Source of the DNA: Sinanaerobacter chloroacetimidivorans
GTDB taxonomy: Bacteria; Bacillota; Clostridia; Peptostreptococcales; Anaerovoracaceae
NCBI RefSeq assembly: GCF_018128545.1
Contig: NZ_JAGSND010000009.1
Span: forward strand, 1 to 64,000
Reading direction: 5' to 3'
Length of the DNA: 64,000 nucleotides
Shown here: positions 63,009 to 64,000 of the stretch, piece by piece
How positions within the stretch are numbered: position 1 is the first letter of the stretch
Layout of the letters: each line of letters opens with the position of its first letter
The notes under the pieces: generated by a model
Seen by the model: only the letters and a program-made list of their open reading frames with translations
What the model was told of the DNA's origin: nothing
The model's database searches: none
Position numbers and translations under genes: made by a program

Positions 63009-64000
63009 TTGAATAAAATCAACTTAGATACTCTCTTGCTATATGATAATATCAGGCAGAACGAGATTGTAATGACTGCTGTTAAAATATTGAACGAAAT
63101 GGCTGAAAAAGAAGAAATATCCCATCTGGAGCCGGAATATTATGCGATACAAAGAGAGCTTCTGGCGTGCACTGATGGAAAAGAAGCCAAAGGTACTTAC
63201 TGGGAGAACTATGTATGCCGGCTCATAGCCGAAAGTGAAAACCAATTCAGTCTGCTTGGAGAAAAGGGCGGTTTCGATACGAATATATTCAGGATTGCCT
63301 CCAGAGAAGTCAGCGTGCTTAAGTTGCTTTTTGCGTTTGATTGGGAAAGAATCTCAGGTCTTTTTCACGATCGTGAAACTTGCATCTGTCTGATGGATCG
63401 GTCTGAAATACCTGAAGAATTTCAGGAAAAACGTGAGAAAATCAGATTAGCTATGGAATCGGATGACGACCAGGAATCCATAGAGCTGCTTTTTGAACAT
63501 TATCATGATAACGCCTGTGGCATTTATCAGGAATACGATGCCTTTGTCTGGGACGGCAGATTGATCGGAGTCAGGAATTACGACAAAATTTCCTTTGAGC
63601 AATTGGTTGGCTATGAAAAACAGAAGGAAGCGCTTATTGAGAATACGGAGGTCTTCTTAAACGGATACCGGACCAACAACGTGCTGCTTTATGGGGACAG
63701 AGGCACCGGAAAATCATCCTGTGTGAAGGCTTTATTGAATAAATTTAAAGACAGGAGACTGAAAATTATCTCCTTGAATAAAAATGATGTGAATCATCTC
63801 TATCAGATTATTGAATCGATAGCCAACAGAGGATGCAAGTTTATCATCTATATCGATGATCTGTCTTTTGAAGACACGGAAACAGGGTATAAATATTTCA
63901 AATCCATCATCGACGGCGGAATAGAAGCACAACCGACCAATGCGGTGCTGTATGTCACCTCTAATCGAAAAAATATTATCAGAGAAACCTGGCGGGATCG
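63009..64000 (+). CDS. DUF815-type AAA ATPase (partial, runs off the window)
   Basis: The frame starts at TTG 63009, 7 bp behind GAAAGGAG, and stays open to the end of the window (about 330 residues seen). The first 200 residues are poorly conserved. Then come a Walker A motif LLYGDRGTGKSS (about residue 229), a Walker B-like FIIYIDDLSFE and the sensor segment YVTSNRKNIIRETWRD. This pattern is typical of the DUF815 ATP-binding family, whose role is unknown. The C-terminal lid domain lies outside. Confidence 0.88.
   Translation, partial: MNKINLDTLLLYDNIRQNEIVMTAVKILNEMAEKEEISHLEPEYYAIQRELLACTDGKEAKGTYWENYVCRLIAESENQFSLLGEKGGFDTNIFRIASREVSVLKLLFAFDWERISGLFHDRETCICLMDRSEIPEEFQEKREKIRLAMESDDDQESIELLFEHYHDNACGIYQEYDAFVWDGRLIGVRNYDKISFEQLVGYEKQKEALIENTEVFLNGYRTNNVLLYGDRGTGKSSCVKALLNKFKDRRLKIISLNKNDVNHLYQIIESIANRGCKFIIYIDDLSFEDTETGYKYFKSIIDGGIEAQPTNAVLYVTSNRKNIIRETWRD

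Overview
The window looks like chromosomal DNA of an anaerobic, spore-forming, low-GC Gram-positive bacterium (Clostridia). The signs are SpoIVA, a trimeric [FeFe] hydrogenase, a T-box leader, c-di-GMP-I riboswitches, LPKTG sorting signals with a sortase, and strong AGGAGG ribosome sites with several GTG and TTG starts. A placement near Anaerovoracaceae or Peptostreptococcales is only a guess. No tRNA, rRNA, CRISPR array, transposase or phage gene was recognised.

Layout. 0.2-10.1 kb is housekeeping: plsX-rnc-smc, then an 0.8-kb palindromic non-coding element, then ftsY-der-plsY-gpsA. 10.3-13.2 kb carries threonine dehydratase (minus) and miaB (plus). 13.3-17.8 kb is a minus-strand type IV pilus-like operon: a class D sortase, a PilC/GspF platform protein, four small membrane-anchored proteins and a PilT ATPase. 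18.1-31.9 kb is a surface-adhesion island. It encodes a SARP/BTAD-type regulator with a degenerate GGDEF-like C-terminus, two small related proteins, a secreted transglutaminase-like protein and three large LPKTG cell-wall proteins. Four c-di-GMP-I riboswitches lie in front of the LPKTG genes. 32.0-37.5 kb holds a GyrI-like protein, a membrane methyltransferase-like protein, a GH3-family protein and a 7TM-GAF-GGDEF-HD-GYP protein. 37.6-39.1 kb is spoIVA. 39.2-43.5 kb holds a GC-rich repeat, a DUF3892 protein, a possible cysteine peptidase and a five-PAS histidine kinase. 43.9-47.9 kb is hydCBA behind a likely Rex operator. 48.1-53.5 kb holds secreted proteins, an MFS exporter and two lipoproteins. 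53.6-56.7 kb is a T-box-controlled ABC transporter of the TrpXYZ type. 56.8-64.0 kb holds a RseC-like protein, thioredoxin, cardiolipin synthase, glyA, a seven-LysM protein and the start of a DUF815 ATPase.

The most interesting part is 13-37 kb. Three promoters in the adhesion island share one architecture: two heptamers (TTGTGAC-like) repeated with an exact 11-bp period, then exactly 10 bp, then a -10 box. This is how SARP-family activators bind, and a SARP-type gene is the first gene of the island. Two of these promoters lead straight into c-di-GMP riboswitches. I infer that transcription by a SARP/GGDEF-like protein and RNA-level c-di-GMP sensing together control cell-wall adhesins, probably along with the sortase and pilus-like operon next door. 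The HD-GYP protein 3 kb downstream could degrade the signal.
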